From an uncultured Bacteroides sp. (GTDB taxonomy: Bacteria; Bacteroidota; Bacteroidia; Bacteroidales; Bacteroidaceae): 64,000 bases of DNA. The notes below the pieces were generated by a model. It saw only the letters and a list, made by a program, of their open reading frames with translations, made no database searches and was not told where the DNA came from. Where the stretch lies: the NCBI GenBank assembly GCA_947646015.1, contig CANSEY010000001.1, positions 124,001-188,000 on the forward strand, in the 5' to 3' direction. Made by a program: the position numbers and the translations under genes. Shown here in pieces: positions 27,789-37,209 of this stretch. Every line of letters starts with the position of its first letter. The first letter of the stretch is position 1.

Positions 27789-28532
27789 TTATTTTATTTG
27801 CACTTCATCCGAAAGCGTCACCTGCTTTGCTTCCTCCGGCATTGACTGGCCCTTTAAGTTAAAGACCACTTCCGTTTCCCCGTCCTTTACGGAATTCAAT
27901 TTCACCTTAATGCCTTTCTTACCGGTCAGATCCAATGAATTCAAGTTGAAAGATACGGCACCATTCGCCTGGCGAGCGGTCACATCATCGTATGTTTTAT
28001 AGCGAAATTCCAAATGGATGTATTCATCATCCTCTCCCTCGGCAGCTGTAGCCCGCATATCACGAACCAGACTGACAAGATGCTTCTCCTTAACCGGTAA
28101 ATTCTGACGGAAAATGACATTCAAGTATCCCCCGCCGATCCACATCATATCCTTGTTAACCCAAACCGGATCATTCCCAAATTCCGATTCATTCTCAGCC
28201 GTCAAATCTTCTACCTGTTTGGTCAGGACATTATAATTATGCTCTACCTTCACAGCATGATCATATCCTTCATAATTATCGTAAAGTGGGTTGAAGTAAG
28301 TAATCACCCGTTGCCCGTCTATCGGCTTATAAAATGGGATAGCAGTTGCAGCCGGCCAAAGAGTTCCCCAACGGTCAGCATTCAGCGAATAAGTGTCGCC
28401 ACCGACCACACGTACCGTGGCCCAATCTACCGCTATATCTCCCAATGAATAGCCATCATTATCGTCACACGATTGCAATGCCGGCAGCATCAGTGTCAAC
28501 ATTGCCATCCAAAGTAGTTTTATTTTTTTCAT
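27789..28532 (-). CDS. NigD-like lipoprotein
   Basis: A 247-residue lipoprotein with lipobox LQSC (Cys22). Acidic residues follow the cysteine (CDDND), a pattern used in Bacteroidetes for export to the cell surface. The N-terminal NigD-type beta-barrel (about 30-115, GDIAVDWATVRVVGGDTYSL) precedes a C-terminal beta-sandwich containing HLEFRYKTYDDVTARQANGAVSFNL... The family is named after a gene linked to nitro-induced/anaerobe-related clusters, and function is unknown. It lies just past the lpxB terminator. No good promoter box was seen in the 40 bp between, so it may depend on readthrough. Confidence 0.82.
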   Translation of the reverse strand: MKKIKLLWMAMLTLMLPALQSCDDNDGYSLGDIAVDWATVRVVGGDTYSLNADRWGTLWPAATAIPFYKPIDGQRVITYFNPLYDNYEGYDHAVKVEHNYNVLTKQVEDLTAENESEFGNDPVWVNKDMMWIGGGYLNVIFRQNLPVKEKHLVSLVRDMRATAAEGEDDEYIHLEFRYKTYDDVTARQANGAVSFNLNSLDLTGKKGIKVKLNSVKDGETEVVFNLKGQSMPEEAKQVTLSDEVQIK

Positions 28533-28572
28533 CTCTTTTTTTAGTTAATCCTTATATCCTATAAATAAAAAA

Positions 28573-28594
28573 ACCGGGCATTTACTGCACCGGT
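28573..28594 (-). terminator. Terminator of surE-lpxB
   Basis: The stem ACCGG-GCA/TGC-CCGGT with one bulge around a 5-nt loop is followed on the minus strand by seven T residues, 26 bp after the lpxB stop. Confidence 0.7.
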
Positions 28595-28619
28595 CTCCTG
28601 TTTATTATTGAATAAAAAA

Positions 28620-29753
28620 CTATTTTTTAAGCAATTTCACCATTTCACGAGCTGCATGCCGGGGGGCTCCGGCCGGTCCGAGTAACCGTGCCATCTCTTC
28701 GTAACCGTCCAACATTTTGCGACGATAATCCTCCCGAAACAGCAAACGCTCCAATTCGGCCCGCATATTCTCTACCGTCATCGTATCGGCCACCAACTCC
28801 CTGACAACTTCACGTCCGGCAATCAGATTGACCAACGAGATAAACTTCACCTTCAAAATATGCCTTCGGAGAAAAGACACCAATTTGCCCACCGGAGTGT
28901 AATAACAAACCACCTGAGGAACACGGAAAAGAGCTGTCTCGAGAGTAGCCGTACCGGAAGTAACCAAGGCAACATCCGCCTGTTGGAGCAAACGATAAGT
29001 CCGGTCAAAAATCACCGCCAGTTCCGTTCCTTTTACAAATTTGGCATAGTATTCCGGAGAAATGCCCGGAGCAGCTGCCAGCACAAGCTGATAACCGGGA
29101 AAAGCTGAAGCAGCCCGGATCATATCGGGCAGATTATCCTTAATCTCCTGTTTTCTGCTACCTGCAAGCAAAGCTATGATAGGTTTATCTGCCAATTCAC
29201 TATCGGCAATAAAATCGGCAAAGGACTCCTGATGCGACGCCTTGAAGGCGGTCACCTCATCTACCGTCGGATTTCCCACATAATGAATGGGATATCGATG
29301 TCCCTTGAAAAATCTTACCTCAAAAGGAAGTATGGAAAAAAGCTCGTCCACATCTCTTTTTATATTCTTGATCCGATACTCTTTCCATGCCCAAATCTTG
29401 GGAGAGATATAATAATAAACCGGTATCTTTGTTTTCGCATGCACAAACTTAGCAATATCGAGATTAAAGCCCGGATAATCCACCAGAATGACCACATCGG
29501 GCGACCACGCCACGATGTCCTCCTTGCATCTCTTCATGTTGGCAAAAATGGTCGGCAAATGTAGCAGCACAGGGATAAACCCCATGTAGGCCAACTCTTT
29601 ATAATGCTTCACCATTGTTCCTCCCACGGCAGCCATCAAATCACCGCCAAAGAAGCGAAATTCAGCTTCCGGGTCTTCCTCTTTCAGTGCAGCCATCAAG
29701 TGGGAAGCATGCAAATCGCCCGAAGCCTCGCCAACAATCAGATAATATTTCAT
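28620..29753 (-). CDS. lpxB: Lipid-A-disaccharide synthase
   Basis: A 377-residue GT19 glycosyltransferase that joins UDP-diacylglucosamine and lipid X to make the lipid A disaccharide at the inner membrane. Visible family motifs are [16 protein letters not shown] at the N-terminus, [14 protein letters not shown], the [14 protein letters not shown] segment, and a C-terminal nucleotide-binding part with [19 protein letters not shown]. The length is usual. Its ATG overlaps the surE stop (ATGA), so the two are translationally coupled. Confidence 0.96.
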
Positions 29754-30517
29754 AATTCCCAGGATTTCAGTTCATCCATAAAATGATAAGCGGTCATATC
29801 CACTACAGTAGGTGTAATCGCTACGTATCCATTAGCCAGTGCCCAGTGATCATTCTTTTCGTTTTCCGGTTCATGATCGATAAATTCTCCGGTTAACCAA
29901 TAGAAATTCGCATCGTCTCTCCGGGGGCAAGCCTGCCATTCTCCGCTCCAATGTCCTTTGGCCTGTTCGCAGATTCTCACCCCTTTTATCTCCTGAGTAT
30001 TAGGAAAATTCACATTGAGGCAAGTCAGTGGCGGAAGTCCTTTCTCAAGCACCATCGCAGCTATTCTCCGGACATAAGGTCCTGCTGCATCAAAATCAGC
30101 TCCGGGGGCATGGTCACAAATAGAGAAACCGATAGAAGGAATCCCATTGAGACAACCTTCGATCACGATCCCCATCGTACCGGAATAGTGCACATTGGTA
30201 GCGGAATTGTCACCATGGTTGATTCCACCAACAACCAGGTCCGGCTTCCGGTCGAGTATCTGATTCCGTGCCAGTTTTATGCAGTCGGTCGGTGTACCGG
30301 AACATTTATAAACAGTCAGTCCCACATCTTTCTTTAATAACTGATAGTGCACCGGCTGTGTCACCGTCAATGCACATCCACTGCCGGAACGAGGGGCATC
30401 CGGGGCCATTACCACTATCTCGCCCAGCGGGCGGAGGAATTTTATCAGTTCACTAATACCTTTTGCCATGATGCCGTCGTCATTGGAGACGAGGATCAGA
30501 GGTCTTTTATTTTCCAT
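29750..30517 (-). CDS. surE: 5'-nucleotidase SurE
   Basis: A 255-residue metal-dependent nucleotidase that dephosphorylates nucleoside 5'-monophosphates and helps stationary-phase survival. The N-terminal [12 protein letters not shown], with the metal-binding DD pair, and [18 protein letters not shown] and YSGTMG segments are characteristic. A longer ORF extends to 30628, but a promoter box at 30558-30565 lies inside it, so the start at 30517 ([15 protein letters not shown]) is correct. It is co-transcribed with lpxB. Confidence 0.95.
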
Positions 30518-30557
30518 ACAATCTACCTTATCTGTTATTTTATGTTTTCGAAATGCA

Positions 30558-30565
30558 CAAAAGTA
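30558..30565 (-). promoter_or_regulatory. Bacteroides -7 box for surE-lpxB
   Basis: The minus strand has TACTTTTG, matching TAnnTTTG, about 40 bp before the surE ATG. Confidence 0.6.
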
Positions 30566-30657
30566 ACAAAAAGAACTTGTATCGACAACAGAACCAAATA
30601 GGAAAGCGAAAGTCTCTTCATTTTCCATAGATGATAACTATAAAAGAGAGGAATAAA

Positions 30658-30740
30658 AACATCCGGGTGTTTTACACAACAACATCCGGATGTTTTAAGA
30701 TAGAACATGGGGATGTTATTATCCAAAACATGGGGATGTT
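30658..30740. repeat. Four tandem 14-bp palindromes at exact 23-bp spacing
   Basis: Cores start at 30658, 30681, 30704 and 30727, each 14 bp with 9-bp variable spacers. Copy 2 is the perfect palindrome AACATCCGGATGTT. Copy 1 has one change (AACATCCGGGTGTT). Copies 3 and 4 are both AACATGGGGATGTT. The array sits between the divergent surE promoter (30558-30565) and the parA promoter (30866-30873). The even period suggests repeated binding of a dimeric protein on about the same face every other turn. Which protein is unknown. Confidence 0.85.
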
Positions 30741-30865
30741 TTGCCACTTCTCTTTTCATGTAAACCCAGAAAGGGTCTGATGTTTAGCCATGCAGACTAC
30801 CCGTTTACAAATCTTAATCTTCTGCAAGTGAGTAAAAAAAGGAATCGATATTCAATTTTAATACG

Positions 30866-30873
30866 TATATTTG
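30866..30873 (+). promoter_or_regulatory. Bacteroides -7 box for parA operon
   Basis: TATATTTG matches TAnnTTTG, 149 bp before the parA ATG, giving an unusually long leader of about 140 nt. Confidence 0.55.
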
Positions 30874-30892
30874 CAAGCTAAAAAGAGAAAAA

Positions 30893-30949
30893 ATGCCCGT
30901 ATCTCACCTGGCAGTTATTAACAAAACAGGTGACTTATCAACAGATTAA
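30893..30949 (+). other. Possible 18-codon leader ORF upstream of parA
   Basis: The ATG at 30893 is preceded by an AAAGAGAAAA stretch and runs to TAA at 30949 (begins MPVSHLAVINK). It lies in the long parA leader and overlaps an inverted repeat, TCACCTG (30904-30910) with CAGGTGA (30927-30933). It could be a regulatory leader peptide or chance. Confidence 0.25.
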
Positions 30950-31021
30950 GCAAAGTTTCTATTTTTTAGTAGGCGCTCTGAGGATTTATCACTTATTTCG
31001 CTGCCAATAAATTTAGATAAT

Positions 31022-31789
31022 ATGGGAAAAATAATTGCTTTGGCCAATCAAAAAGGTGGTGTAGGAAAAACAACGACTACGATTAACCTCGCAGCTTCGT
31101 TGGCTACGCTCGAAAAGAAAGTACTGGTTGTTGATGCAGACCCACAGGCAAATGCCTCTTCCGGATTGGGAGTCGACATCAAGCAATCTGAATGTACTAT
31201 CTACGAATGCATTATCGACAGAGCCAACGTACAGAACGCTATTCATGACACCGAAATTGATTCGTTGAAAGTCATTTCATCGCACATTAATCTCGTAGGC
31301 GCCGAAATAGAAATGCTAAATCTCAAAAACCGCGAAAAGATACTGAAAGAAGTGCTGACTCCGTTAAAGGAAGAGTATGATTATATTTTGATAGACTGCT
31401 CTCCTTCGCTGGGACTGATCACAATCAACGCCCTCACGGCAGCCGATTCGGTGATTATCCCCGTACAAGCGGAATATTTTGCCCTTGAGGGAATCAGCAA
31501 ACTGCTGAATACCATCAAGATCATCAAATCGAAACTGAACCCGGCACTCGAAATAGAAGGTTTTCTGCTGACCATGTACGACTCACGTCTGCGTCAAGCC
31601 AACCAAATCTATGATGAAGTGAAACGCCACTTCCAGGAACTGGTGTTCAAAACCGTCATCCAGCGTAACGTAAAACTGAGTGAAGCCCCCAGCTACGGCC
31701 TCCCCACCATCTTATATGATGCAGAGTCCACCGGAGCGAAAAATCATTTGGCGCTGGCTAAAGAACTAATAAGCAGAAACAGTAAATAA
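31022..31789 (+). CDS. parA: Chromosome-partition ATPase ParA/Soj
   Basis: A 255-residue MinD/ParA-type ATPase. The deviant Walker A, KGGVGKTT, is at residues 11-18 and the Walker A' region is VLVVDADPQANASSG. The Walker B region has YDYILIDCSPSLG. It forms ATP-dependent dimers on DNA and, with ParB, drives origin segregation. It is short, lacking the N-terminal HTH of plasmid ParA, as is usual for chromosomal Soj. It is followed by parB after 8 bp, in the standard order. Confidence 0.97.
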   Translation: MGKIIALANQKGGVGKTTTTINLAASLATLEKKVLVVDADPQANASSGLGVDIKQSECTIYECIIDRANVQNAIHDTEIDSLKVISSHINLVGAEIEMLNLKNREKILKEVLTPLKEEYDYILIDCSPSLGLITINALTAADSVIIPVQAEYFALEGISKLLNTIKIIKSKLNPALEIEGFLLTMYDSRLRQANQIYDEVKRHFQELVFKTVIQRNVKLSEAPSYGLPTILYDAESTGAKNHLALAKELISRNSK

Positions 31790-31797
31790 ACGAAGAT

Positions 31798-32688
31798 ATG
31801 GCAACACAGAGAAGAAATGCATTAGGCCGCGGGCTGGACGCCCTACTCTCCATGGAAGAGGTGAAAACCGAAGGTTCTTCGTCTATTAACGAAATAGAAC
31901 TGTCGAAAATCTCCGTCAACCCCAACCAACCACGCCGTGAGTTTGATGAAACGGCACTGGAGGAGTTGGCCGATTCGATCAGAGAAATAGGAATTATCCA
32001 ACCCATCACCTTACGTAAAGTCTCGGACGACGAGTACCAGATTATTGCCGGAGAACGCCGCTACCGCGCCTCTCAGAAAGCCGGACTGGATACTATTCCC
32101 GCATATATCCGGACAGCCGATGATGAGAACGTGATGGAAATGGCGCTGATAGAGAATATCCAGCGTGAGGATCTTAATTCAGTGGAAATCGCACTGGCCT
32201 ACCAGCACCTGATAGAGCAATATGACCTGACACAGGAACGGTTGAGTGAACGTGTCGGCAAGAAGCGTACGACCATTGCCAACTATCTGCGCCTGCTGAA
32301 ACTGCCGGCACCGATACAAATGGCCCTGCAAAACAAGCAGATAGACATGGGACACGCCCGGGCACTGATCACATTAGGCGATCCGAAACTACAAGTTAAA
32401 ATATTCGAAGAGATTCTGGAACACGGATACTCCGTTCGCAAAGTAGAAGAGATCGTGAAATCGCTGAGCGAGGGAGAAGCCGTAAAGAGCGGAACCAAAA
32501 AGATAACCCCGAAACGGGCCAAACTGCCCGAAGAATTCAATATGCTGAAACAGCACCTTTCGGGATTCTTTAACACCAAGGTACAACTGACCTGTTCTGA
32601 AAAGGGAAAAGGAAAAATAAGCATCCCCTTCAGTAATGAAGAAGAGTTGGAACGTATCATGGAAATCTTCGATTCACTGAAGAAATAA
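31798..32688 (+). CDS. parB: Chromosome-partition protein ParB/Spo0J
   Basis: A 296-residue ParB-family CTPase/DNA-binding protein. An N-terminal ParA-interacting segment (RGLDALLSMEE) precedes the ParB/Srx domain with the GERRYRA CTP-binding motif. The central HTH region (LTQERLSERVGKKRTTIANYLRLLKL) should bind parS, and a C-terminal dimerisation domain follows. No canonical 16-bp parS was noticed by eye nearby. The stop codon abuts the ATG of the DUF5683 gene with no gap. Confidence 0.96.
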   Translation: MATQRRNALGRGLDALLSMEEVKTEGSSSINEIELSKISVNPNQPRREFDETALEELADSIREIGIIQPITLRKVSDDEYQIIAGERRYRASQKAGLDTIPAYIRTADDENVMEMALIENIQREDLNSVEIALAYQHLIEQYDLTQERLSERVGKKRTTIANYLRLLKLPAPIQMALQNKQIDMGHARALITLGDPKLQVKIFEEILEHGYSVRKVEEIVKSLSEGEAVKSGTKKITPKRAKLPEEFNMLKQHLSGFFNTKVQLTCSEKGKGKISIPFSNEEELERIMEIFDSLKK

Positions 32689-33555
32689 ATGGCAAAAAAA
32701 ACTAAAACATACCCGTTATACATTGCCCTGCTTCTCTGTTTCTTTCAGGTAGCAGGGATTGATGTGTATGCACAGGAGCCTGTCAAAGTATCCCAAGACT
32801 CCATTTCTCCGGTACGCGAAGCCCCCAAAGCACGGGCACGCCGCCATCGCGAGCCGGTCGTTTCTACTCCGGCCACCGACAGTGTGAAAGTGGAGAAAGC
32901 AGTCGTCCTCCCACCGATAGACAGTTTGGAGAACCTGAAACCCGCCATCGTTACGGCAGACAGCCTGGAGGAAGTCAACCGACAGAACCTGGAAAGGATA
33001 GAAACACCCGTCATGCCATCGGTCGTAAAGGCAGATAGCCTGCCACCCGTCATGCCCAAGAAGCTTTTCGTACCTAATCCGACGAAAGCCACCTGGTATG
33101 CCATCGTATTTCCGGGCGGAGGACAAATTTATAACCGCAAATACTGGAAGTTACCTATTATATATGGTGGATTTGCCGGATGTGCTTACGCATTGAGCTG
33201 GAACGGGAAAATGTATAAAGACTATGCTCAGGCGTATATGGATATTATGGATAACAATCCTAATACCAACAGTTTTCAGGATTTGCTTCCTCCGAATCAT
33301 AACTATACCGATACGCAACTGAAAGACCTGCTCCGCAAACGAAAGGACACATACCGGCGCTATCGGGATCTCAGTATATTCGCCGTCATCGGTGTATATC
33401 TGATTTCCATCATCGACGCCTATGTGGATGCGGAACTATCGAATTTCGACATATCACCCGACCTGAGTATGAGGGTGGAACCTACTATTATAAATAACAA
33501 CCCGTTGCAACCCGGCAGCAAGTCGGTAGGCGTGCAATGCAGCCTCAGATTTTAA
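32689..33555 (+). CDS. DUF5683 membrane protein
   Basis: A 288-residue protein. An N-terminal hydrophobic segment (YPLYIALLLCFFQVAGIDVYA, probably a signal peptide or anchor) is followed by a Pro/Arg/Ser-rich linker to about residue 125. A DUF5683 core follows with WYAIVFPGGGQIYNRKYWKLPIIYG and one or two further hydrophobic helices (about 150-175 and 218-238). This gene commonly sits between parB and mltD in Bacteroidetes, and its role is not known. It is directly joined to parB (0 bp) and 3 bp from mltD. Confidence 0.85.
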   Translation: MAKKTKTYPLYIALLLCFFQVAGIDVYAQEPVKVSQDSISPVREAPKARARRHREPVVSTPATDSVKVEKAVVLPPIDSLENLKPAIVTADSLEEVNRQNLERIETPVMPSVVKADSLPPVMPKKLFVPNPTKATWYAIVFPGGGQIYNRKYWKLPIIYGGFAGCAYALSWNGKMYKDYAQAYMDIMDNNPNTNSFQDLLPPNHNYTDTQLKDLLRKRKDTYRRYRDLSIFAVIGVYLISIIDAYVDAELSNFDISPDLSMRVEPTIINNNPLQPGSKSVGVQCSLRF

Positions 33556-33558
33556 CCC

Positions 33559-34878
33559 ATGAAGATTGAACAAATAAGAATGAAGAAATTAGCAAACTAT
33601 TGCCCCCTGATTTTATTATTTTTGTTTGCCACACCCAAGGTAAACGCACAGAGTGTAGACGTAGTGATTCGCGACAACGGCAAAGAACGCCAAGAGAGCA
33701 TCGAACTTCCCAAAAGTATGACTTATCCTCTCGATAGCCTGCTCAACGACTGGAAAGCCAAGAATTATATCGACTTAGGAAAAGACTGCAGTACAGCGGA
33801 GATCAACCCGCTGTTCAGCGACTCCGTATACATCGACCGCCTATCACGCATGCCAACTGTTATGGAGATGCCATACAACGAAATTGTACGTAAATTTATT
33901 GATATGTATGCCGGACGCCTGCGGAATCAAGTCTCTTTTATGTTGAGTGCCTGCAACTTCTATATGCCTATCTTTGAGGAGGCCCTCGATGCGTATAATT
34001 TACCATTGGAATTGAAATATCTGCCTATTATCGAATCGGCCTTGAACCCGTCGGCAGTATCGCGCGCCGGTGCAGGAGGCTTGTGGCAGTTCATGATCGG
34101 AACCGGCAAAATGTACGGTCTGGAGTCAAACAGCCTGGTGGACGACCGTCGTGACCCGATAAAAGCAACCTGGGCAGCAGCACGCTACCTGAAGGATCTA
34201 TATGACATTTATCATGACTGGAACCTTGTGATTGCGGCTTACAACTGCGGACCAGGCACTATCAACAAAGCCATCCGCCGCTCGGGAGGAGAAACCGACT
34301 ATTGGAGTATTTATAATTATCTGCCCAAAGAAACAAGAGGTTACGTACCGGCATTTATCGCCGCGAACTATGTAATGACCTATTACTGTGATCACAACAT
34401 CTGCCCGATGGAAACCAATATTCCCGAAAGCACTGATACGATTCAGGTTAACAAAAACCTCCATTTCCAGCAGATCGCCGACTTATGCAACGTCCCAATG
34501 GACCAAATCAGAAGTCTCAATCCACAATATAAAAAAGAAATCATACCGGGCGAAAGCAAGTCGTACACACTGCGCCTTCCACAAAACGCGGTCAGCTCGT
34601 TCATCGACCGTCAGGATACGATTTATGCCCACCGTGCCGGCGAACTGTTCAAGAATCGGCGTACAGTGGCCATCAGGGACGACAGTTCAGCCTCCAAGAG
34701 GAGAGGTAGCTCTGCCAAAGCCGGCAGTGGTACACCCACTTACTATAAAATCAAAAACGGGGATACCCTGGGAGCCATTGCGGCAAAATATGGTGTACGC
34801 GTAAAAGATCTTCAAAACTGGAACGGATTGCGGGGAACTAACATTTCCGCAGGAAAACGTTTGAAAATATACAAATAA
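33559..34878 (+). CDS. mltD: Membrane-bound lytic transglycosylase D-like, LysM
   Basis: A 439-residue exported peptidoglycan-cleaving enzyme. A signal peptide ends near VNAQS. The start may be 33559 or the internal ATG at 33580. The SLT/GH23 domain (about 120-260) shows LKYLPIIESALNPSA with the catalytic Glu, then GAGGLWQFM and IAAYNCGPGTI. A first LysM-like segment (HFQQIADLCNVPMDQIRSLN) and a canonical C-terminal LysM (YKIKNGDTLGAIAAKYGVRV) follow. It ends the parAB operon; rel has its own promoter. Confidence 0.93.
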   Translation: MKIEQIRMKKLANYCPLILLFLFATPKVNAQSVDVVIRDNGKERQESIELPKSMTYPLDSLLNDWKAKNYIDLGKDCSTAEINPLFSDSVYIDRLSRMPTVMEMPYNEIVRKFIDMYAGRLRNQVSFMLSACNFYMPIFEEALDAYNLPLELKYLPIIESALNPSAVSRAGAGGLWQFMIGTGKMYGLESNSLVDDRRDPIKATWAAARYLKDLYDIYHDWNLVIAAYNCGPGTINKAIRRSGGETDYWSIYNYLPKETRGYVPAFIAANYVMTYYCDHNICPMETNIPESTDTIQVNKNLHFQQIADLCNVPMDQIRSLNPQYKKEIIPGESKSYTLRLPQNAVSSFIDRQDTIYAHRAGELFKNRRTVAIRDDSSASKRRGSSAKAGSGTPTYYKIKNGDTLGAIAAKYGVRVKDLQNWNGLRGTNISAGKRLKIYK

Positions 34879-34912
34879 ATCGCCTTTCGCTTGCCTGATG
34901 TTTAAATTTGAT

Positions 34913-34920
34913 TATTTTTG
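34913..34920 (+). promoter_or_regulatory. Promoter of rel
   Basis: TATTTTTG matches TAnnTTTG, with CTTG (one mismatch to the -33 TTTG) at 34890-34893, 19 bp upstream. Confidence 0.6.
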
Positions 34921-34946
34921 CAGAAAAGGAACGAAAGGACTAAATT

Positions 34947-37190
34947 ATGGACACTGAGAACCAGAAAGAAATAGCTGAAGAGCAGATGATTGAACAAGCG
35001 TTTCAGGAATTGCTGAACGATTATCTTGCTACCAAGCACCGCAAACGTATTGAGATTATAACCAAGGCCTTCAATTTCGCCAACCAGGCACATAAAGGCA
35101 TCAAACGACGCTCGGGGGAACCGTATATCATGCATCCCATTGCCGTCGCGAAGATCGTATGCAATGAAATAGGCCTTGGCTCGACTTCCATTTGTGCCGC
35201 TTTGCTGCACGATGTTGTCGAGGACACCGATTATACAGTAGAAGATATCGAAAATATCTTCGGGGCCAAGATTGCACAGATTGTCGACGGACTGACCAAA
35301 ATCTCCGGAGGTATTTTTGGTGACCGGGCTTCGGCACAAGCAGAAAACTTCAAGAAACTCCTGCTCACCATGTCTGATGATATCCGGGTGATCCTGATCA
35401 AGATTGCCGACCGCCTGCACAACATGCGTACACTCGGTTCCATGTTGCCCAACAAGCAATATAAGATTGCAGGCGAAACCCTTTATATTTACGCCCCTCT
35501 TGCCAATCGCCTGGGACTGTATAAGATCAAGACGGAACTGGAAAACCTCAGTTTCAAATATGAACATCCTGAAGAATATCAGGAGATTGAAGAAAAGCTG
35601 AACGCAACAGCCGCCGAACGCGATAAGGTATTCAACGAATTCACCGCTCCCATACGCGAGCAGTTGGATAAAATGGGATTAAAATATCGAATCCTGGCAC
35701 GTGTGAAGTCCATCTACTCTATCTGGAACAAGATGCAGACCAAGCATGTTCCTTTCGAAGAGATTTATGATCTTCTGGCTGTACGGATCATTTTCGAACC
35801 ACGCAACATAGACGAGGAACTGAACGACTGTTTCGATATTTATGTTTCTATCTCCAAAATCTATAAACCGCATCCCGACCGTCTGCGCGACTGGGTGAGC
35901 CACCCCAAAGCTAACGGATACCAGGCACTGCACGTCACTTTGATGGGCAATAATGGCCAGTGGATCGAAGTCCAGATACGCAGTGAGCGGATGAACGATG
36001 TAGCCGAACAGGGATTTGCCGCTCACTGGAAATATAAAGAAGGAGGAGGCAGCGAAGACGAAGGCGAACTGGAGAAATGGTTGCGTACCATTAAAGAGAT
36101 ACTCGACGATCCGCAGCCGGATGCCATCGACTTTCTCGATACAATCAAATTAAACTTATTCGCCTCGGAAATCTTTGTCTTCACCCCGAAAGGAGAGCTC
36201 AAAACCATGCCGCAGAACTCCACTGCCCTGGATTTCGCCTTCTCACTGCACACGGATATAGGAAGCCACTGTATAGGTGCCAAAGTGAATCATAAACTGG
36301 TGCCGCTAAGCCATAAGCTGCAAAGTGGTGACCAAGTGGAAATCCTGACATCCAAGTCACAGCGTGTACAGCCCCAATGGGAAGTGTTTGCCACTACTGC
36401 GCGTGCAAGAGCTAAGATTGCGGCTATTCTGCGTAAGGAACGAAAAACCTTCCAGAAAGAAGGAGAAGAATTGTTGAATGAATTCTTTAAGAAAGAAGAG
36501 ATCCGCCCGGAGGCAGCCGTCATCGAGAAGTTGTGCAAACTGCATAACATGAAGAACGAAGAAGAGTTTCTTGTAGCCATCGGTAACAAAACCATCGTTC
36601 TGGGAGATGCCGACAAAAATGAACTGAAAGAGAAACAAAGCAGCAACTGGATGAAGTATCTGACTTTCTCTTTTGGCAATAATAAGGATAAACAGCAGGA
36701 GGAAAAAGAACCGCAGGAAAAGGAAAAAATCAACACCAAACAAATTCTCAAACTGACGGAAGATGCCCTGCAAAAGAAATATATCATGGCCGAATGTTGT
36801 CATCCCATCCCCGGTGACGACGTACTGGGATACATGGACGAGAATGACCGCATCATCATCCACAAGCGTCAATGTCCGGTAGCGGCCAAACTGAAAAGCA
36901 GCTACGGCAACCGCATCATTGCCACTGAATGGGATACACACAAGAAGCTTTCGTTCCTGGTATACATTTATATTAAAGGAATAGATAATGTAGGGCTGCT
37001 GAATGAAATCACACAAGTTATTTCACGCCAGCTTAATGTGAATATCCGGAAACTGGATATGGAAACGGATGATGGCATTTTCGAAGGAAAGGTCCAATTG
37101 TATGTGCACGATGTGGAAGATGTAAAAGCTATTTGCAACAACCTGCGCAAGATTCCGAATATAAAGTCGGTGACACGTGTAGAAAACTAA
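34947..37190 (+). CDS. rel: Bifunctional (p)ppGpp synthetase/hydrolase RSH
   Basis: A 747-residue RelA/SpoT homologue controlling the stringent response. The HD hydrolase domain is intact (His63, His88-Asp89 in AALLHDVVEDTDY). The synthetase domain includes ARVKSIYSIWNKM, EEIYDLLAVRIIF and NGYQALHVTL. A TGS domain (IFVFTPKGELKTMPQNSTALDFAF) and a C-terminal ACT domain (VGLLNEITQVISRQLNVNI) complete it. Intact hydrolase residues and the positively charged RxK motif argue for a bifunctional enzyme. A charged linker (EEKEPQEKEK) precedes the ACT region. It has its own promoter after the parAB operon. Confidence 0.95.
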   Translation: MDTENQKEIAEEQMIEQAFQELLNDYLATKHRKRIEIITKAFNFANQAHKGIKRRSGEPYIMHPIAVAKIVCNEIGLGSTSICAALLHDVVEDTDYTVEDIENIFGAKIAQIVDGLTKISGGIFGDRASAQAENFKKLLLTMSDDIRVILIKIADRLHNMRTLGSMLPNKQYKIAGETLYIYAPLANRLGLYKIKTELENLSFKYEHPEEYQEIEEKLNATAAERDKVFNEFTAPIREQLDKMGLKYRILARVKSIYSIWNKMQTKHVPFEEIYDLLAVRIIFEPRNIDEELNDCFDIYVSISKIYKPHPDRLRDWVSHPKANGYQALHVTLMGNNGQWIEVQIRSERMNDVAEQGFAAHWKYKEGGGSEDEGELEKWLRTIKEILDDPQPDAIDFLDTIKLNLFASEIFVFTPKGELKTMPQNSTALDFAFSLHTDIGSHCIGAKVNHKLVPLSHKLQSGDQVEILTSKSQRVQPQWEVFATTARARAKIAAILRKERKTFQKEGEELLNEFFKKEEIRPEAAVIEKLCKLHNMKNEEEFLVAIGNKTIVLGDADKNELKEKQSSNWMKYLTFSFGNNKDKQQEEKEPQEKEKINTKQILKLTEDALQKKYIMAECCHPIPGDDVLGYMDENDRIIIHKRQCPVAAKLKSSYGNRIIATEWDTHKKLSFLVYIYIKGIDNVGLLNEITQVISRQLNVNIRKLDMETDDGIFEGKVQLYVHDVEDVKAICNNLRKIPNIKSVTRVEN

Positions 37191-37209
37191 CAAAACAATA
37201 AATTAAATA

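Noticed and set aside
30658-30740. 23-bp repeat as a CRISPR array
   Set aside because: Spacers are only 9 bp, the cores are palindromic and differ between copies, and no cas gene is near.
30535-30759. 74-codon minus-strand frame across the 23-bp repeat
   Set aside because: Its codons are mostly the repeated DNA itself, and the surE promoter box lies inside it.
30904-30960. Replication origin beside parAB (two DnaA-box-like 9-mers, TTATTAACA and TTATCAACA)
   Set aside because: Both have a mismatch to the usual box, there are too few, and no dnaA gene is in the window.
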